The notes under the pieces were generated by a model that was given only the letters and a program-made list of their open reading frames with translations, was not told where the DNA came from and made no database searches. The translations under genes were made by a program, and so were the position numbers. DNA of 64,000 bases, taken from NCBI RefSeq assembly GCF_008705135.1, contig NZ_CP023694.1, positions 2,294,001 to 2,358,000 on the forward strand, read 5' to 3'. Shown here piece by piece: positions 51,208 to 60,208 of the stretch (its first letter is position 1; every line of letters begins with the position of its first letter). The stretch comes from Streptomyces coeruleorubidus (GTDB lineage Bacteria > Actinomycetota > Actinomycetes > Streptomycetales > Streptomycetaceae).

Positions 51208-52092
51208 ATGACGCCCCTCTTCGGCCGCGCCCTGTGCGCCATGATCACCCCGTTCACGACGTCCGGAGCACTGGACCTCGACGGTGCCCAACGCCACGCC
51301 GCGCACCTGGTCGCCCAGGGCTGCGACGGCCTCGTCCTTTCCGGCACGACGGGCGAGTCACCGACCACCACGGACGCCGAGAAGTCAGCCCTGATCGCAG
51401 CCGTCCGCGAGGCCGTGGGCGATCAGGCGTCGATCGTCGCGGGCATCGGCACATCAGACACCCGTCACACCGTGGACCTGGCCAGGGAGGCCGAAAAGGC
51501 AGGCGCGGACGGCCTGTTAGTGGTGGCCCCCTACTACAGCAGGCCCCCGCAGGACGCGATCGAGGCCCACTTCCGCGAGATCGCCGACGCGAGCGAACTC
51601 CCGCTCATGCTCTACGACATCCCGTTCCGCACCGGCGTCCGAGTCGAACCGGAGACGATCCTCCGCCTCTCCGCACACCCGAGGATCGTCGCGGTCAAGG
51701 ACTGCTCCCACGACTTCCTGGCCGCCCAGAAGGTGCTGGCCCGCACGGACCTGGCGTACTACGCGGGCAGCGACGAACACAACCTCGCGCTGTACGCGGT
51801 GGGCGGGGCCGGTTACGTCAGCACGGTGTCGAACGTGATCCCGGACCGGCTGCGAGCCGTTCTGGACGCCTTCGACGCGGGCGACACGGCACAGGCGGCC
51901 CGCCTCCAGCAGCAGGCCACCCCTCTCATCGAGGCGCTGATGTCGGCAGGCCTCCCGGGCACCGTCACGACGAAGGCGCTCCTCACCGCCCTGGGCCTCC
52001 CCGCGGGCCCGGTCCGCGCTCCCCTGCGGCCCGCGCCCGACAAGACGACCGGCGAACTCCTGTCGCTCCACAAGGTCCTGACCACGACCTGA
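51208..52092 (+). CDS. dapA: 4-hydroxy-tetrahydrodipicolinate synthase family (DapA)
   Basis: A 294-residue TIM-barrel enzyme. All DHDPS positions are there: GTTGESPT at 46-53, catalytic Tyr136 and Arg141 in YDIPFRTG, and the Schiff-base Lys164 in VAVKDCS. Arg141 binds the aspartate-semialdehyde carboxylate and distinguishes true DapA from the keto-acid lyases elsewhere in the window. DapA condenses pyruvate with aspartate semialdehyde to start diaminopimelate/lysine synthesis. dapD lies about 1.5 kb downstream on the other strand. Streptomyces often have more than one dapA-like gene. Confidence 0.88.
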   Translation: MTPLFGRALCAMITPFTTSGALDLDGAQRHAAHLVAQGCDGLVLSGTTGESPTTTDAEKSALIAAVREAVGDQASIVAGIGTSDTRHTVDLAREAEKAGADGLLVVAPYYSRPPQDAIEAHFREIADASELPLMLYDIPFRTGVRVEPETILRLSAHPRIVAVKDCSHDFLAAQKVLARTDLAYYAGSDEHNLALYAVGGAGYVSTVSNVIPDRLRAVLDAFDAGDTAQAARLQQQATPLIEALMSAGLPGTVTTKALLTALGLPAGPVRAPLRPAPDKTTGELLSLHKVLTTT

Positions 52093-52104
52093 CCAAACGG
52101 AAAC

Positions 52105-52150
52105 GGCCCGGGCCCCGTACCGCACACACTCGCGGTACGGGGCCCGGGCC
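52105..52150. terminator. Strong hairpin after dapA
   Basis: A perfect 19-bp stem (52105-52123 with 52132-52150) and 8-base loop, 12 bases after the dapA stop and 15 bases before the end of the convergent small gene. It probably terminates both directions. Confidence 0.8.
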
Positions 52151-52165
52151 CGTCGAAGTGCCGGC

Positions 52166-52396
52166 TCAGTTCCAGGCGTACCCGTCGCCGAACAGCAGCG
52201 TGTGCTCCAGCACGTCCTCCGCCGGGTCGTCGACCTGGCCGACGTTGACGTTGACCAGCCCCACCCGGTGGCCGTTGTGCGAGTCCGTGTTGGTCTCGTC
52301 GGCGTGCGCGGCCCCCGCCGGAAGCCAGCACACCACCAGCGCCGTGACCGCCCCGGCCAGACAGCGCGCCACGGCCCGCCCCCGCTCGTTCCTCAT
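52166..52396 (-). CDS. Small secreted protein of unknown function
   Basis: A 76-residue protein with a Sec signal peptide (RCLAGAVTALVVCWLPAGAA, cleavage after AHA) leaving a mature peptide of about 44 residues. The mature part is acidic, with the Val/Asn motif GLVNVNVGQVDDPAEDVLEH. The alternating Val-Asn recalls surface-active actinobacterial peptides, but the chaplin consensus is absent, so I do not call it a chaplin or rodlin. Located between dapA and dapD and convergent to dapA. Confidence 0.65.
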   Translation of the reverse strand: MRNERGRAVARCLAGAVTALVVCWLPAGAAHADETNTDSHNGHRVGLVNVNVGQVDDPAEDVLEHTLLFGDGYAWN

Positions 52397-52550
52397 GCCC
52401 CGGTCCTCGTTTCATCGGTTCGGCTTCTGATCGGACACGGCGTCCGCCCGTTCATCGGACCCTGCGCCCACCCGTTCATCTGCAAAAACCATCCCGAGGT
52501 CACGCCGGGTAACTCGTACGGGGCCCGTCCGGAGAGCCGATGACACACGA

Positions 52551-52590
52551 AGCGCCCTTCCCGGCCGTCCTCGGACCTGGGAAGGGCGCT
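52551..52590. terminator. Hairpin terminator after dapD
   Basis: A 12-bp perfect stem AGCGCCCTTCCC (52551-52562) with GGGAAGGGCGCT (52579-52590), about 20 bases after the dapD stop. Confidence 0.72.
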
Positions 52591-52609
52591 CGGTGACGAC
52601 CGACGCCGG

Positions 52610-53599
52610 TCAGTTGTGGCTGTGCAGGATCTCGTTCAGCCCGCCCCACACCGCGTTGTTCGGCCGGGCCTCGACGGTGCCGGTGACCGAGTTGCGGCGG
52701 AAGAGGATGTTGGAGGCGCCGGACAGCTCGCGGGCCTTCACGATCTGGCCGTCGGGCATGGTGACGCGGGTGCCGGCGGTGACGTAGAGGCCGGCCTCGA
52801 CGACGCACTCGTCGCCGAGGGCGATACCGACGCCCGCCTCGGCGCCGATCAGGCAGCGCTCGCCGATGGAGATGATGACGTTGCCGCCGCCGGACAGCGT
52901 GCCCATGGTCGAGGCGCCGCCGCCGATGTCCGAGCCGTCGCCGATCACGACGCCGGCCGAGATACGGCCCTCGACCATCGACGTGCCGAGCGTGCCGGCG
53001 TTGAAGTTGACGAAGCCCTCGTGCATGACGGTGGTGCCCTCGGCGAGGTGGGCGCCGAGGCGGACCCGGTCGGCGTCGGCGATCCGGACGCCCTTGGGGG
53101 CCACGTAGTCGGTCATGCGGGGGAACTTGTCGACGGAGGTGACCTGGAGGTGCAGGCCCTCGGCGCGGGCGTTCAGCCGGACCTTCTCCAGGTCGTCGAC
53201 GGCGACCGGGCCGAGCGAGGTCCAGGCGACGTTGGCGAGGAAGCCGAAAATGCCCTCCATGCTCTGGCCGTGTGGCTTGACCAGGCGGTGGGAGAGCAGG
53301 TGCAGGCGCAGGTAGACGTCGTGCGCGTCGATCGGCTTCTCGTCGAGCGAGGCGATGACCGTGCGGACCGCGACCACCTCGACGCCCCGGCGGGCGTCCG
53401 GGCCGATCGCCGCGGTCGCGCCGCCGCCGAGCAGCTCGGCGGCCTGCTCGGCGGAGAGCCGCTCGGTGCCGGACGGACCGGGCTCGGCGGCCAGTTCAGG
53501 AGCGGGGAACCAGGTGTCGAGGACGGTGCCGTCGGCGGCGACCGTGGCGAGGCCGGCGGCCACGGCGCCGGTGGTGCGAGGAGCAGTCGTGTCGGTCAT
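52610..53599 (-). CDS. dapD: 2,3,4,5-tetrahydropyridine-2,6-dicarboxylate N-succinyltransferase
   Basis: A 329-residue enzyme of the actinobacterial DapD type. An N-terminal globular part is followed by a left-handed beta-helix of hexapeptide repeats ([60 protein letters not shown]), and a C-terminal strand. It transfers succinyl from succinyl-CoA to tetrahydrodipicolinate in lysine/DAP synthesis, the branch used by actinomycetes. Soluble homotrimer. Single gene with its own terminator; its upstream region is a tandem repeat shared with the TetR gene end. Confidence 0.93.
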   Translation of the reverse strand: MTDTTAPRTTGAVAAGLATVAADGTVLDTWFPAPELAAEPGPSGTERLSAEQAAELLGGGATAAIGPDARRGVEVVAVRTVIASLDEKPIDAHDVYLRLHLLSHRLVKPHGQSMEGIFGFLANVAWTSLGPVAVDDLEKVRLNARAEGLHLQVTSVDKFPRMTDYVAPKGVRIADADRVRLGAHLAEGTTVMHEGFVNFNAGTLGTSMVEGRISAGVVIGDGSDIGGGASTMGTLSGGGNVIISIGERCLIGAEAGVGIALGDECVVEAGLYVTAGTRVTMPDGQIVKARELSGASNILFRRNSVTGTVEARPNNAVWGGLNEILHSHN

Positions 53600-53697
53600 G
53601 AGGGCAACCTAACCGGCGGACGGCGGTCGATGCGAACCGGTGCGGGGGCGTCTCACGTGCCGGGCGGTACGTCCCGCCGCTGGTCGGCGGCGCGCGG

Positions 53698-53875
53698 CGA
53701 CGCCCCGCCATCGGGGTCACTCCCGCAGCCCGACAGCCGCCCCGCCGTCGGTGGCACTTCCGCGCTCCTTCCCCACGACGCCCCCGCCATCGGGGTCACT
53801 CCCGCAGCCCGACAGCCGCTCCGCCGTCGGTGGCACTTCCGCGCTCCGTCCCCGCGACGACCCGCCCACCGACTG
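53698..53875. repeat. Tandem 78/79-bp repeats next to the TetR gene end
   Basis: Copies at 53698-53775 and 53776-53854 are nearly identical; a degenerate third follows from 53855 and runs into the stop of the TetR gene. Each unit is itself made of two related modules of about 39 bp with the theme CCGCC(A/G)TCGG(G/T)G..CACT(T/C)CCGC. The 53600-53697 part has no other feature and should contain the dapD promoter. Confidence 0.85.
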
Positions 53876-54424
53876 TTACTCCCGCGCTCCCGCGACGACC
53901 CGCCCCAGCACCTCCCGGGCATACGCCTCGTCGTACGGCACCCCGGTCAGCAGCACCTGGAGACAGACGCCGTCGACGACCGCCACCAGGGCCCGCGCGG
54001 TCACCGGATCCGTACGCCGGGACAGCAGCTCGGCGAGCCCCTCGGCCCACTCGGCGGCGACGGGCCGCAGCGCGGGGCGGCGCAGGGCGGCGAGGTAGAG
54101 CTCGTACTCCAGCTCGACACCCGTGCGGTCGCCCGCGAGCCACTCCCCCATCCACGCGGCGAGTTCGGCGGCCAGATCGGTATGGGGATCCTCCAGCGCG
54201 CCGCGCCCGGCGACGATCTTGGCGAAGCCCTCGTTGGCCTGCCGCAGGGCAGCGACCAGCAGTTCGTCGAGGGTCTTGAAGTGGTACGTCGTCGAGCCGA
54301 GCGGCACATCGGCCTCAGCGGCGGCGGTGCGGTGGCTCAGCCCGGCGATGCCCTTCGCCCCGACGACCCGGATCGCCGCGTCGATGATCCGCTGCCGCCG
54401 CTCGGGGTCGTAGCGGCGGGGCAT
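53876..54424 (-). CDS. TetR-family repressor of the SMR gene
   Basis: A 182-residue regulator: IRVVGAKGIAGLSHRTAAAE followed by ADVPLGSTTYHFKTLDELLV is a TetR helix-turn-helix. The C-terminal domain is helical with no assignable ligand, presumably a cationic compound exported by the SMR protein. Its ATG shares one base with the SMR stop (TGATG), so both genes form one autoregulated operon. Two matched palindromes at the SMR start are the probable binding sites. Confidence 0.9.
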   Translation of the reverse strand: MPRRYDPERRQRIIDAAIRVVGAKGIAGLSHRTAAAEADVPLGSTTYHFKTLDELLVAALRQANEGFAKIVAGRGALEDPHTDLAAELAAWMGEWLAGDRTGVELEYELYLAALRRPALRPVAAEWAEGLAELLSRRTDPVTARALVAVVDGVCLQVLLTGVPYDEAYAREVLGRVVAGARE

Positions 54425-54744
54425 CAGTGGGCACCTCCCAGGTTCAGCACCACGACCCCGATGATGATCAGCGCGATCCCGGCGGCCTTGGCGACGCTCA
54501 TGCCCTCCCCCAGGAAGACGATCCCGATCGTGGCGATGGCCGCGGTGCCGACGCCGGCCCAGATCGCGTAGGCCGTTCCCACGGAGACGGTCTTCAGCGT
54601 CTGCGCGAGCAGCGCGAAGGAGACGAGGTAGCCGAGGAGCGTGAGCAGCGAGGGCCCGAGCCGGCTGAAACCGTCGCTGTACTTCATGGCGGTGGTCGCG
54701 CCCACCTCGGCGGTGATGGCCGCGGCCAGCAGCAGATAACCCAT
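54424..54744 (-). CDS. Small multidrug resistance (SMR/EmrE-type) transporter
   Basis: A 106-residue membrane protein with four helices. The essential proton/drug-coupling Glu13 is present in LLLAAAITAEVGATTAMKYS; YAIWAGVGTAAIATIGIVFL and a final IIIGVVVLNLGGAH are typical. SMR proteins export quaternary ammonium cations or guanidinium; the AEVGATTAMK and W-A-G pattern fits the EmrE/QacE branch more than SugE. The ATG at 54744 gives the standard length. No ribosome-binding site precedes it and operators abut it, so a leaderless mRNA is likely. Confidence 0.92.
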   Translation of the reverse strand: MGYLLLAAAITAEVGATTAMKYSDGFSRLGPSLLTLLGYLVSFALLAQTLKTVSVGTAYAIWAGVGTAAIATIGIVFLGEGMSVAKAAGIALIIIGVVVLNLGGAH

Positions 54745-54745
54745 A

Positions 54746-54780
54746 TGTACGAGCGTACACAACACCTGTACACCCGTACA
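54746..54780. promoter_or_regulatory. Paired TetR operators at the SMR start
   Basis: Two palindromes with the same TGTAC-N4-GTACA form lie at 54746-54759 and 54767-54780, centres 21 bases apart, that is two turns of the helix. They cover the place where the promoter must be. This arrangement suits two TetR dimers binding side by side, as with QacR. Confidence 0.82.
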
Positions 54781-54916
54781 CAACGAGAGAAGAGATACCG
54801 CTTTCAACAAACGCCTCACAGGGGTCCCACTGATCCACTACGGTGTCACCCCGATCACACACCGGGCGACCACAACTGCACCGCCGTCAAGGGAGCCCGC
54901 CGGAGGAAACAAGAGC

Positions 54917-55756
54917 ATGCCGAAAGACAAGTCCCGGCCCCCACTGGACCGCCCGTGGGAGAGCGGCTGGGCCCCGGACACCACCCGGGCACCAGGAACC
55001 CGACGGCTCTGGCTGGCGGGTGCCCTCGCCGTGGCCACGGTCACCGCGTGCGTCACGGCCGTCACCGTGCTGGAGAACGAGCCCGGCGAGCCGGCCCGCG
55101 AGGCGGCGGAACCGACCACGCTCGGCAGCTCGGCACCGGGCGGTCTGATCTCCTTCGCGACTCCCTCCAAGGGCGCCGGCGAAACGCGGGGCACGGACGG
55201 CGGCCGCCCGTCCCCCACTCCCACCCCCACCACGAGCGCACCCACCAGCGCCGACCCGAGCCCGGAGCCGCAGAAGAAGACCCCCAAGCCCACGCCGCCC
55301 CACGGCACGTCGAAGCCCCCGAAGCCCCCGGCCTCGCACGGCATATCCATACGCTCGGTCAACTACCCCGACCGCTACTGGCGTGTCCGCGACGGCTACG
55401 TGCGCCTGGATCAGATCGGCTCCGGACCCGAGCAGCGCGAGGACGCCACTTTCGAGCGCGTCTCCGGCCTCGCCGACTCCTCCTGTTCCTCCTTCACCAC
55501 GGCGGACGGCCGCTACCTCCGCCACCGCAGCTTCGTCCTGGTCGAGGACACCGACGACGGCTCCGCCCTGTTCCGCAAGGACGCCACCTTCTGCCCGCGC
55601 CCCTCGGCCGCGTCGGGCGCGGTCATGCTGGAGTCCGTGAACTATCCGGGCCGCTTCCTGCGCCACCGCAACTTCCAGCTCCGCCTCGAGCCGTACCAGC
55701 ACGACGGCCTGTACCGCGCGGACTCGGCGTTCCGGCTGGTGGCCGGGCTGGACTGA
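54917..55756 (+). CDS. Membrane-anchored AbfB (CBM42-like) domain protein
   Basis: A 279-residue protein. A cytosolic head of about 28 residues precedes one membrane helix (LWLAGALAVATVTACVTAVT), then a long Pro/Thr/Ser-rich spacer (about 85-140) and a C-terminal beta-trefoil AbfB domain with the repeat theme SVNYPDRYWRVRDGYVRL, DGRYLRHRSFVL, SVNYPGRFLRHRNFQL. AbfB domains bind arabinofuranose side chains. It has no catalytic domain, so it may attach cells to plant polysaccharide. GGAGGAAAC supports the ATG. A hairpin follows. Confidence 0.85.
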   Translation: MPKDKSRPPLDRPWESGWAPDTTRAPGTRRLWLAGALAVATVTACVTAVTVLENEPGEPAREAAEPTTLGSSAPGGLISFATPSKGAGETRGTDGGRPSPTPTPTTSAPTSADPSPEPQKKTPKPTPPHGTSKPPKPPASHGISIRSVNYPDRYWRVRDGYVRLDQIGSGPEQREDATFERVSGLADSSCSSFTTADGRYLRHRSFVLVEDTDDGSALFRKDATFCPRPSAASGAVMLESVNYPGRFLRHRNFQLRLEPYQHDGLYRADSAFRLVAGLD

Positions 55757-55762
55757 ACACGC

Positions 55763-55797
55763 GAAAGGGCGGCACCCCGGGAGGATGCCGCCCTTTC
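55763..55797. terminator. Hairpin terminator between AbfB gene and suf operon
   Basis: A 12-13-bp stem GAAAGGGCGGCA with TGCCGCCCTTTC, just after the AbfB stop and before the convergent suf operon end. It can serve both transcripts. Confidence 0.75.
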
Positions 55798-55812
55798 GTC
55801 AGTCAGTGGAGC

Positions 55813-56145
55813 TCAGACGTTGAACCCGAGCGCCCGCAGCTGCTCCCGACCATCGTCCGTGATCTTGTCGGGGCCCCACGGCGGCATCCAGACCCAGTTG
55901 ATGCGCAGCTCGTTGACGAGGCCGTCCGTGGCGGACTTGGCCTGGTCCTCGATGACGTCCGTCAGCGGACAGGCCGCCGAGGTCAGGGTCATGTCGAGCG
56001 TCGCGATGTTCGCTTCGTCGATGTGGATGCCGTAGATCAGGCCGAGGTTGACGACGTCGATGCCCAGCTCGGGGTCGACGACGTCGTACAGCGCCTCACG
56101 GACCTCTTCCTCCGAGGCCGGCTTCATCTCAACGGTCTCGCTCAT
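55813..56145 (-). CDS. sufT: SufT-type metal-sulfur cluster assembly factor (DUF59/MIP18)
   Basis: A 110-residue MIP18-family protein. It shows VREALYDVVDPELGIDVVNL and DMTLTSAACPLTDVIEDQ, in which the Cys is the reactive residue of the family. SufT helps mature certain iron-sulfur proteins under high demand. Last gene of the suf operon, with AAGGAGA before the ATG and an ATGA overlap with sufU. Confidence 0.9.
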   Translation of the reverse strand: MSETVEMKPASEEEVREALYDVVDPELGIDVVNLGLIYGIHIDEANIATLDMTLTSAACPLTDVIEDQAKSATDGLVNELRINWVWMPPWGPDKITDDGREQLRALGFNV

Positions 56146-56612
56146 GCCGTCGTCTCCTTCTCGGCGTCGGCGCCGCCCAGCACCTGGGCCGTCGCGTCCT
56201 TCCAGGCCATCCAGCTCAGCAGGGCGCACTTCACCCGGGCCGGGTACTTGGACACCCCGGCGAACGCGACCGCGTCCTCCAGGATCTCCTCCATAGCGTC
56301 GTCGGGTTCGAGCTTCCCCTTGGACTGCATCAGCTCCAGGAAGGTCTCCTGGATCTTCCGCGCGTCGGAGAAGTCCTTGCCGACGAGGAGTTCGTTCAGT
56401 ACGGAGGCCGAGGCCTGGCTGATGGAGCAGCCCTGGCCCTCGTACGAGACGTCCTCGATCTTCGTTCCGTCGTACTTCACGCGCAGTGTGATCTCGTCAC
56501 CGCACGTCGGGTTGACGTGGTGCACCTCGGCGTCGCCATCCCGCAAGCCCCGCCCGTGCGGGTTCTTGTAGTGGTCCAGGATGACTTCCTGGTACATGGA
56601 GTCCAGTTTCAC
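56142..56612 (-). CDS. sufU: SufU zinc-dependent sulfurtransferase / scaffold-like protein
   Basis: A 156-residue SufU. The zinc ligands are conserved: Cys37 and Asp39 in NPTCGDE, Cys62 in GQGCSISQAS, Cys129 in RVKCALLSW. The 18-21-residue insertion that separates SufU from IscU is present between the second and third Cys. In Gram-positive bacteria SufU takes the persulfide from SufS. GTG start; stop of sufS lies 16 bases upstream. Confidence 0.92.
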   Translation of the reverse strand: MKLDSMYQEVILDHYKNPHGRGLRDGDAEVHHVNPTCGDEITLRVKYDGTKIEDVSYEGQGCSISQASASVLNELLVGKDFSDARKIQETFLELMQSKGKLEPDDAMEEILEDAVAFAGVSKYPARVKCALLSWMAWKDATAQVLGGADAEKETTA

Positions 56613-56627
56613 CGTTCAGCACGCCCT

Positions 56628-57880
56628 TCAGCCGAAGAAGTTCCGTACGTGCTCCAGGCCGTCGACCAGCGCGTCGATCTCGGCCGGCGTGGAGTACAGA
56701 TAGAACGACGCTCGCGTGGTCGCAGGAATTCCGTACCGCAGGCAGACCGGCCGCGCGCAGTGGTGGCCGACCCGGACCGCGATGCCCTGTTCGTCGAGGA
56801 CCTGGCCCACGTCGTGCGGGTGGATGTCCCCCAGGGTGAAGGAGATCGCGGCGCCGCGCTCCTCGGCCGTCGTCGGGCCGATGATGCGCAGGTCGGGGAC
56901 CTCCAGCAGCCGCTTCACCGCGTACTCGGTGAGCGCGTGCTCATGGGCGAGGATCTTGTCCATGCCGATCGAGTTGAGGTAGTCGATCGCCGCGCCGAGA
57001 CCGACCGCCTGGGCGACCGGCGGGGTGCCCGCCTCGAACTTGTGGGGCGCCGGGGCGTAGGTCGAGGAGTGCATCGACACTGTCTCGATCATCTCGCCGC
57101 CGCCGAGGAAGGGCGGCAGGTCCTCCAGGAGCTCCTGGCGGCCCCACAGAACGCCGATACCCGTCGGGCCGCACATCTTGTGGCCGGTGAAGGCCACGAA
57201 GTCGGCCTGGAGGGCCTGCACGTCCAGCGGCATGTGCGGCGCGGCCTGAGAGGCGTCGATGCAGACGAGCGCGCCGACCTCCTGGGCGCGGCGCACTATC
57301 GCCTCCACCGGGTTCTGGGTGCCCAGGATGTTGGAGACCAGCACGAAGGAGACGATCTTCGTCTTCTCGTTGATGACCTCGTCGATGTTGGACAGGTCCA
57401 GGCGGCCGTCGTCGGTCAGGCCGAACCACTTCAGCTTCGCGCCCGTGCGCTGCGCGAGCAGCTGCCACGGCACGATGTTGGAGTGGTGCTCCATCTCCGT
57501 GATGACGATCTCGGTGTCGGAGTCCACGCGGTAGGGCTCGTCGGCCCAGCCCAGCATGTTCGCCACGAGGTTGAGCGACTCCGAGGCGTTCTTGGTGAAG
57601 ATCACCTCGTTGCGCGACGGCGCGTTGATGAACTCCGCGACCTTGTCACGCGCGCCCTCGTACAGCGCCGTGGCCTCCTCGGCGAGGACGTGCACGCCAC
57701 GATGGACGTTGGCGTTGTAGCGCTCGTAGTACTCGTTGAGGGCGTCCAGCACCTGACGCGGCTTCTGGCTGGTCGCCGCGTTGTCCAGGTACACGAGCTT
57801 CTTACCGTCGTGGACCTGTCGGTCCAGGATGGGGAAGTCCTTGCGGAGCGCCTCTGTGTCGAGGAGGCCCGGCAGCTGTG

Positions 57881-57884
<4 letters not shown>
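56628..57884 (-). CDS. sufS: Cysteine desulfurase SufS
   Basis: A 418-residue class V aminotransferase-fold enzyme. The PLP lysine is Lys236 in AFTGHKMCGPTG and the persulfide Cys376 is in VGHHCARPVC, preceded by the short loop typical of group II desulfurases. It takes sulfur from L-cysteine for Fe-S assembly. The GTG start overlaps the sufC stop as GTGA. Confidence 0.95.
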
Positions 57885-58645
<761 letters not shown>

Positions 58646-58652
58646 GGGTGCC

Positions 58653-58970
58653 TCAGGACTCCTGGGTGAGGGAGACGAGCACGTCGTCCCCTTCGATCTT
58701 TACGGGGTATACGGGGACGGGGCGCGTCGCGGGAAGGGCGTCGGGCTTGCCGGAGCGGAGGTCGAAGCGCGAGCCGTGCAGCCAGCACTCGATGTGGCAG
58801 TCGTCGACCTCGCCCTCCGCGAGGGAGACGTTCGCGTGCGAGCAGATGTCGTGGATCGCGAACACCTCGCCCTCGGTCTGCACGATGGACACGGGCGTGC
58901 CGTCGAGTTCCACCCGCTTCGGGGTGTCCTCCTCCAGCTCACCGAGTCCACAGGCGCGTACGAAGGTCAT
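58653..58970 (-). CDS. Rieske-type ferredoxin in the suf operon
   Basis: A 105-residue NirD/BphF-type Rieske [2Fe-2S] protein with both ligand pairs: Cys43-His45 in DICSHANVSL and Cys62-His65 in ECWLHGSRFD. Embedded between sufD and sufC, with ATGA overlap to sufD; this placement is general in actinobacteria. It may supply electrons for cluster assembly. Confidence 0.92.
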   Translation of the reverse strand: MTFVRACGLGELEEDTPKRVELDGTPVSIVQTEGEVFAIHDICSHANVSLAEGEVDDCHIECWLHGSRFDLRSGKPDALPATRPVPVYPVKIEGDDVLVSLTQES

Positions 58971-60151
58971 CCGACCGCGGCCTCCAGCTCCTCCTCGATC
59001 TTGGCGATCAGGCGCTCCTCGATGTCGGGGAGGCCGATCTGCTGGACCAGCTCGGCGAAGAAGCCGCGGACCACCAGGCGGCGGGCCTCGTGCTCCGGGA
59101 TACCGCGGGCCATGAGGTAGAAGAGCTGCTCGTCGTCGAAGCGGCCGGTGGCCGAGGCGTGACCGGCGCCGACGATCTCGCCGGTCTCGATCTCGAGGTT
59201 CGGTACGGAGTCCACGCGCGCCCCGTCCGTGAGGACCAGGTTGCGGTTCATCTCGTACGTGTCCGTGCCCTCGGCCGCGGCCTCGATGAGCACGTCGCCG
59301 ATCCACACCGCGTGCGCGTCGTCGCCCTGGAGCGCGCCCTTGTAGACGACGTTCGACTTGCAGTGCGGGACGTTGTGGTCGACCAGGAGGCGGTGCTCCT
59401 GGTGCTGGCCCCGGTCCGTGAAGTACAGGCCGAACAGCTCGGCCTCGCCGCCGGGGCCGGCGTACCGCACGCGCGGGTGGAGCCGGACGACGTCGCCGCC
59501 GAAGGTGACGACGACCGACTTGAAGGAGGCGTCGCGGCCGACGAGCGCGTTGTGCTGGGCGACGTGGACGGCCTTGTCGTCCCAGTCCTGGACGCAGACG
59601 ACGGTCAGCTTCGCGCCGTCGCCCAGGAGGTAGTCGACGTTGGCGGCGAGCACCGCGTCACCGGTGTGGTCGATGACCACGACGGCTTCGGCGAAGGCGC
59701 CCAGCTCGATCACCTGGTGGCCGAAGGCGGTGCCACCCTCGCCGTGCACCGCGATGCGGATCGGCTCCGTGAGGACGGTCTCCTTCGGCACGGTCACGAC
59801 CGAGGCCTTCTCGAAGGCCGAGTAGGCCTGGGCGGCGACACGGTCCACCGGGGTGCCCGCCTTGCCGAGCCGCGCGTCGTCGCGGCCGACGGCCTCGACG
59901 GTGACGCCCTCGGGTGCCTGGACGTCGACCTTCACGCCGTTGCCGTTGGCGACGGCGGTGCCGTCGTGCAGGCCGCGCAGGCGCTCCAGCGGGGTGAACC
60001 GCCACTCCTCCTCACGGCCGTGCGGGACAGGGAAGTCCGCCACGTCGAAGGAGGGGGGCGCGCTCATGCGGGTGGCGACGGTCGACTCGGCCGCCACCGC
60101 GATCGAGCCGGTGGTGGTGGAACCCACCGGGATGTTCTGAGCCTCAGCCAT
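58967..60151 (-). CDS. sufD: SufD scaffold subunit
   Basis: A 394-residue SufB/D beta-helix protein. The central repeats (VRLHPRVRYAGPGGEAELFG, DRGQHQEHRLLVDHNVPHCK) and the helical end GIPEHEARRLVVRGFFAELV are standard; the His in the EHRLLVDHN region is the conserved cluster-interface residue. SufD pairs with SufB and binds SufC. The stop of sufB lies 57 bases upstream. Confidence 0.93.
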   Translation of the reverse strand: MAEAQNIPVGSTTTGSIAVAAESTVATRMSAPPSFDVADFPVPHGREEEWRFTPLERLRGLHDGTAVANGNGVKVDVQAPEGVTVEAVGRDDARLGKAGTPVDRVAAQAYSAFEKASVVTVPKETVLTEPIRIAVHGEGGTAFGHQVIELGAFAEAVVVIDHTGDAVLAANVDYLLGDGAKLTVVCVQDWDDKAVHVAQHNALVGRDASFKSVVVTFGGDVVRLHPRVRYAGPGGEAELFGLYFTDRGQHQEHRLLVDHNVPHCKSNVVYKGALQGDDAHAVWIGDVLIEAAAEGTDTYEMNRNLVLTDGARVDSVPNLEIETGEIVGAGHASATGRFDDEQLFYLMARGIPEHEARRLVVRGFFAELVQQIGLPDIEERLIAKIEEELEAAVG

Positions 60152-60208
60152 GGCTGTCGTAGTGCTCGCTTTCCGTTACGTAAGGGCTTGATGGGACTGC
60201 GGTGGGCG

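Noticed and set aside
53698..53875. Possible CRISPR array
   Set aside because: Repeats are contiguous and 78 bp long without variable spacers, and there are no cas genes. The same holds for 9187-9255.
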